A DNA stretch of 7,239 nucleotides from Microbacteriaceae bacterium. Its GTDB lineage: Bacteria > Actinomycetota > Actinomycetes > Actinomycetales > Microbacteriaceae. The notes beneath the pieces were generated by a model. The model searched no databases. It was given only the letters and a program-made list of their open reading frames with translations, and was not told the origin of the DNA. The stretch lies in contig JAAYAS010000021.1 in the NCBI GenBank assembly GCA_012719255.1, positions 1-7,239 of the forward strand, in the 5' to 3' direction. Positions 5,022 through 7,239 of this stretch are shown here, piece by piece; position 1 is the stretch's first letter; each line of letters starts with the position of its first letter. Both the position numbers and the translations under genes were made by a program.

Positions 5022-5687
5022 TCAGGCCGCGATGTCGAGCCGCACCTCGACGCCGCCGAGCACGTCGTTCATCCGCACCGCCGAGACGTCGCCGCCCTCC
5101 TCGCAGATCAGCGACACGATGAGGTAGTGGTGCGAGCCGACGAACGCCCGCGAGGCCGTCGCGGCGATGAGGCCGTCGGCGCGCTGCTGCGGCAGGTGCA
5201 GCAGCTCGAGCGTCTCGTCGTGATCGGTGCGCACGCGCACGCGGTCGCCGTCGGCCGAGGGCAGGCCGGCCGCGGCGAGCACCGCGCGGGTGGCGGTGAG
5301 GTCGGTCATCGCCGCCGAGAGGTCGATCGATCCCGGCGTCACCGACCCCACCTGCCAGGTGAGCACGCAGATCGCCGAGCCGTCGTCGGGCGTGCTCGCG
5401 TACTGGGGACCGCGCCCGGCGGCCGGCTCGCCCTCCTCGATGAGCTCCCACTCGGGCTGCTCGCCGGCGAGCCCGACGGCGGGGGCGTCGCCGAGACGGA
5501 GCGCGGCGTCGAGGCCGAGGTCGGGCCGCATCCGCTCGAACCCGAGCCAGAACGCGAACCAGACGACGAGCGCGAAGACGACCGCCCCGACGCCGAGCGC
5601 GACGAGCGCCCCGGGGCGGGGGCGCTCGGACTCGGCGCCGGCGCGCCGCAGCCAGCGGCTGCGCTCGGCGGTGCGGATGCGGGCCAC
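5022..5687 (-). CDS. Single-pass membrane protein with two-Cys outer domain, 221 aa, unknown function
   Basis: The basic N-terminus (MARIRTAERSRWLRRAG) precedes one hydrophobic helix at about 27-49. The remaining 170 residues, predicted outside the cell, contain cysteines at 107 (SAICVLTW) and 195 (IVSLICEEGGD). These could form a disulphide. The protein ends in a predicted helix and strand (MNDVLGGVEVRLDI). There is no lipobox and no enzyme motif. Cys-to-Cys spacing (88) and the Cys-to-end length (26) nearly match the 345-aa neighbour (91 and 25). The start is GTG 5687, 11 bases after the stop of the maltokinase-cap-like gene and with no clear Shine-Dalgarno sequence, so expression probably depends on coupling. 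The frame is secure from GC-rich third positions and the hydrophobic pattern; the exact start is less so. Confidence 0.85.
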   Translation of the reverse strand: MARIRTAERSRWLRRAGAESERPRPGALVALGVGAVVFALVVWFAFWLGFERMRPDLGLDAALRLGDAPAVGLAGEQPEWELIEEGEPAAGRGPQYASTPDDGSAICVLTWQVGSVTPGSIDLSAAMTDLTATRAVLAAAGLPSADGDRVRVRTDHDETLELLHLPQQRADGLIAATASRAFVGSHHYLIVSLICEEGGDVSAVRMNDVLGGVEVRLDIAA

Positions 5688-5698
5688 CGGCGGCCGGA

Positions 5699-6316
5699 TC
5701 AGCCCGCGACGACGACCGCGAGGGTCGCCGGGGCGCCGTCGACGCCCTCGAGGAGGTCGAGGCGGAGCCGGTCGTCGGTCGTGCCGTCGAGCACGCGCCG
5801 GAGGCGGATCGCGGCGGAGTCGGTGCGGATGGTCGTGATGCCGTCGTCGGTCGAGAGGTCGACGAGGGTCGCCTGCGGGGCGCGCGCCATGGTGCCGGTG
5901 CCGCGCACGCGCACCGGGTTCGGCAGCGGCTCATCGGCGCCGTCGGCGAAGCCGTCGGCCTCGCGACCGCCGGTGAAGATCGCCGCCGCGAGCGCCGCGA
6001 CGTAGACGGGGTCGGCCGCCGCGTCGTAGACCCAGCGGTCGCCGAGCACCGAGTGCTGCATCTCGGTGACGAGGTAGCGGCCGGCGTCGCGCATCGGGGC
6101 GCCGCGGTAGGTGAGCGGCACCTGGTAGACGGTGCCGTCGGCGCCGCGCACGAAGTGCGTCTCGATGCCGACCTCGCCGTAGGGGTCGTCGAAGCGGTAC
6201 GCCCCGAGCACTTCGAGCGGGCCCTCGGCGGCGCGGAACCACGGCTGCCGGGGCAGCCACTTCTCGATGAGCTCGGGCTTGGTCGGTGACAGCTGCGCGT
6301 CGTGGATGATCGCCAT
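5699..6316 (-). CDS. Maltokinase N-terminal cap-like protein without kinase domain, 205 aa
   Basis: It begins MAIIHDAQLSPTKPELIEKW. The LPRQPWF block (21-27) followed by a strand-rich region (about 34-100, with THFVRGADGTVYQVPLTYRG and HSVLGDRWVYDAAADP) resembles the N-terminal cap of actinobacterial maltokinases (Mak, trehalose to alpha-glucan pathway). It also resembles the stand-alone CG0192-type relatives of that cap. The kinase part (nucleotide loop, HGD and DFE motifs) is absent. Residues about 105-205 are a second region, with RVRGTGTMARAPQATLVDL, predicted strands and no membrane helix. It is probably a cytosolic sugar- or partner-binding protein, but its activity is not known. The ATG at 6316 is preferred over the in-frame GTG at 6322 because CATACT lies exactly 7 bases before it. 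The 221-aa membrane protein gene follows after 11 bases. Confidence 0.85.
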   Translation of the reverse strand: MAIIHDAQLSPTKPELIEKWLPRQPWFRAAEGPLEVLGAYRFDDPYGEVGIETHFVRGADGTVYQVPLTYRGAPMRDAGRYLVTEMQHSVLGDRWVYDAAADPVYVAALAAAIFTGGREADGFADGADEPLPNPVRVRGTGTMARAPQATLVDLSTDDGITTIRTDSAAIRLRRVLDGTTDDRLRLDLLEGVDGAPATLAVVVAG

Positions 6317-6323
6317 GCCCACG

Positions 6324-6329
6324 AGTATG
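6324..6329 (-). promoter_or_regulatory. Candidate -10 element (CATACT) for leaderless transcription of the maltokinase-cap-like gene
   Basis: CATACT matches five of six positions of TATACT and is followed by 7 bases and then ATG 6316, with no Shine-Dalgarno sequence. Transcription would start at or beside the start codon. No -35 element is recognisable at 17 bases. Confidence 0.5.
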
Positions 6330-6359
6330 GCCGCTCGCCCTGGGCGCGCGCGAGCGGCC
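6329..6359 (-). terminator. Perfect 10-bp stem-loop after the TauE/SafE-type gene
   Basis: GGCCGCTCGC (6329-6338) and GCGAGCGGCC (6350-6359) pair exactly around an 11-base loop. The stem starts 14 bases past the permease stop in its direction of transcription. It shares its last base with the CATACT promoter element of the next gene, so one transcript would end where the next promoter begins. There is no T-run. Confidence 0.65.
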
Positions 6360-6373
6360 CGTCCCGGGTCGAG

Positions 6374-7135
6374 TCAGCCGAGCAGCTCGGCGGCGCCGCG
6401 CACGAGCGCGACGAGGCCGCCGAGCGCGGCGATCGTCATCGCGAGCCGGGCGGCGAGCTCGGGGCTCGCCCGGCGGGCGGCGAGGCGGCCGAGGAGCACG
6501 CCGACGGCGACGGCGCCGACCGCGATGAGCAGCGTCCACCACGGCGGCGGCGCCGCGGCGAAGCCGGTCGCGCCGAGCAGCAGCTTCGCGGCGACCGAGA
6601 GCGCCCCCATGCCGAGGAAGATCGGCTGCAGCGTCGCGCCGAAGCCGGGCTGCCGCCAGCCGTCGATGCGCGAGAAGACGACCAGCGCGGGCGCGGCGAT
6701 GCCGGCGGTGGTGTTGAAGAGCCCGCCGATCGCGCCGGCGACGCCGATGCCGGCGGGATGCGCGCGGCCCTCGCCGCGCACCCGCGCGAGGGTGACGGCG
6801 AGGGCGATGAGCACGACCCCGCCGATGATGATCTGCAACCAGGCCGCCGAGAGCTCCCGCACGAGCAGGGCGCCGGCGAGGGCGCCGGGCACGGCGGCGG
6901 CGAGGACGATGCCGGCCCGCCGCCAGTCGATCTCGCGGCGCCGCACGACGGTGAGCGTCGTCGCCGAGATGATCGTGACGATGTTCGTGGCGAGCACGCC
7001 GATCGAGGGGCCGAGCAGCAGCGCGAGCGTCGGCGCGACGACGAGGCCGACGCCGGCGCCCGAGACGCGCTGCAGCGTCGAGCCGACGATGATCGCGATG
7101 ACCGCGAAGGCGAGGATGCCGGGGTCGAGCGTCAC
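6374..7135 (-). CDS. TauE/SafE-family (DUF81) permease, 253 aa
   Basis: This is a multi-pass inner-membrane protein of the sulfite/organosulfonate exporter family; the substrate of this member cannot be deduced. About eight hydrophobic segments cover most of the length, from about 6-25 through 228-248. The family's two-fold internal repeat is visible: GSTLQRVSGAGVGLVVAPTL (18-37) and AGAIGGLFNTTAGIAAPALV (133-152), each a Gly-rich turn between helices. A charged loop (RRREIDWRRAG) separates helices 3 and 4. I choose GTG 7135, which gives the compact N-terminus MTLDPGILAF and lies 4 bases after the stop of the upstream frame. ATG 7165 in the same frame would add 10 residues (MPTSGRRGDA) with no Shine-Dalgarno sequence. 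A hairpin follows the stop. Confidence 0.9.
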   Translation of the reverse strand: MTLDPGILAFAVIAIIVGSTLQRVSGAGVGLVVAPTLALLLGPSIGVLATNIVTIISATTLTVVRRREIDWRRAGIVLAAAVPGALAGALLVRELSAAWLQIIIGGVVLIALAVTLARVRGEGRAHPAGIGVAGAIGGLFNTTAGIAAPALVVFSRIDGWRQPGFGATLQPIFLGMGALSVAAKLLLGATGFAAAPPPWWTLLIAVGAVAVGVLLGRLAARRASPELAARLAMTIAALGGLVALVRGAAELLG

Positions 7136-7139
7136 CGCG

Positions 7140-7239
7140 TCACCGCGTCGGCCGCTCGTCGGCATCCGGCCCGGCGTCGGCCCGCGCCGGCGGCGGAGGC
7201 GGCGGAGGCGGGGGCAGAGGCGGCGCGACGGGCGCAGCG
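7140..7239 (-). CDS. C-terminal tail of an unknown protein (runs off the right edge), Pro-rich
   Basis: One minus-strand frame runs from the window edge to TGA at 7142-7140. It encodes 32 residues: AAPVAPPL, nine consecutive prolines, then ARADAGPDADERPTR. Most third positions are G or C. The stop is 4 bases before the GTG of the permease, a normal spacing for coupled genes. The composition looks like a disordered tail, but the frame is short and could be spurious in GC-rich DNA. No function can be given. Confidence 0.45.
   Translation of the reverse strand, partial: AAPVAPPLPPPPPPPPPARADAGPDADERPTR

Noticed and set aside
7143..7165. ATG 7165 as the permease start
   Set aside because: It would overlap the upstream Pro-tail frame and add a polar decapeptide without a Shine-Dalgarno sequence. 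GTG 7135 gives the usual family N-terminus. The choice is not certain.
1..7239. tRNA, rRNA, insertion sequence, integrase, attachment site or riboswitch
   Set aside because: I looked on both strands and found no cloverleaf with a GGTTCRA arm, no transposase or recombinase motifs, no terminal inverted repeats, and no leader long enough for a known riboswitch class.

Overview
The window is about three-quarters G+C, with coding frames that nearly always end codons in G or C. Gene content (a low-molecular-weight tyrosine phosphatase next to purB, small multi-pass membrane proteins, a Gly/Gln/Tyr-rich single-pass protein, a stand-alone maltokinase-cap protein) fits a high-GC actinomycete, most likely Microbacteriaceae. 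The family is inferred from gene style and was not tested by a search.

Left edge (1-673): two tail-to-head minus-strand genes overlap by ATGA. One is a small WXG100-like protein; the other is an unrecognised protein cut by the window edge. Their upstream region is shared with the divergent phosphatase gene and carries two perfect hairpins.

Plus-strand block (674-2707): a low-molecular-weight protein-tyrosine phosphatase, a 61-base gap holding a (CGAA)4 microsatellite, then purB (adenylosuccinate lyase, purine synthesis). A perfect 22-bp stem-loop ends the block and separates it from the converging minus-strand genes.

Minus-strand block (2727-7239), read right to left. First comes the Pro-rich C-terminus of an unknown protein, closely followed by a TauE/SafE-type permease and a hairpin. 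Next is a maltokinase N-cap-like protein that looks leaderless, followed 11 bases later by a single-pass membrane protein. After a 211-base gap comes a second single-pass protein with a GYGQQ-repeat cytoplasmic arm, then a hairpin. Last are a six-helix HdeD/DUF308-like protein and a 98-residue two-helix membrane protein, which overlap by GTGA.

The clearest unexplained points are these. The two neighbouring single-pass proteins appear to share an outer domain with matching cysteine spacing. One of them carries a prion-like repeat arm. The 7-mer GGATGCG is strongly over-used. No complete novel defence, mobile or biosynthetic system is visible; most of the window is ordinary chromosome.
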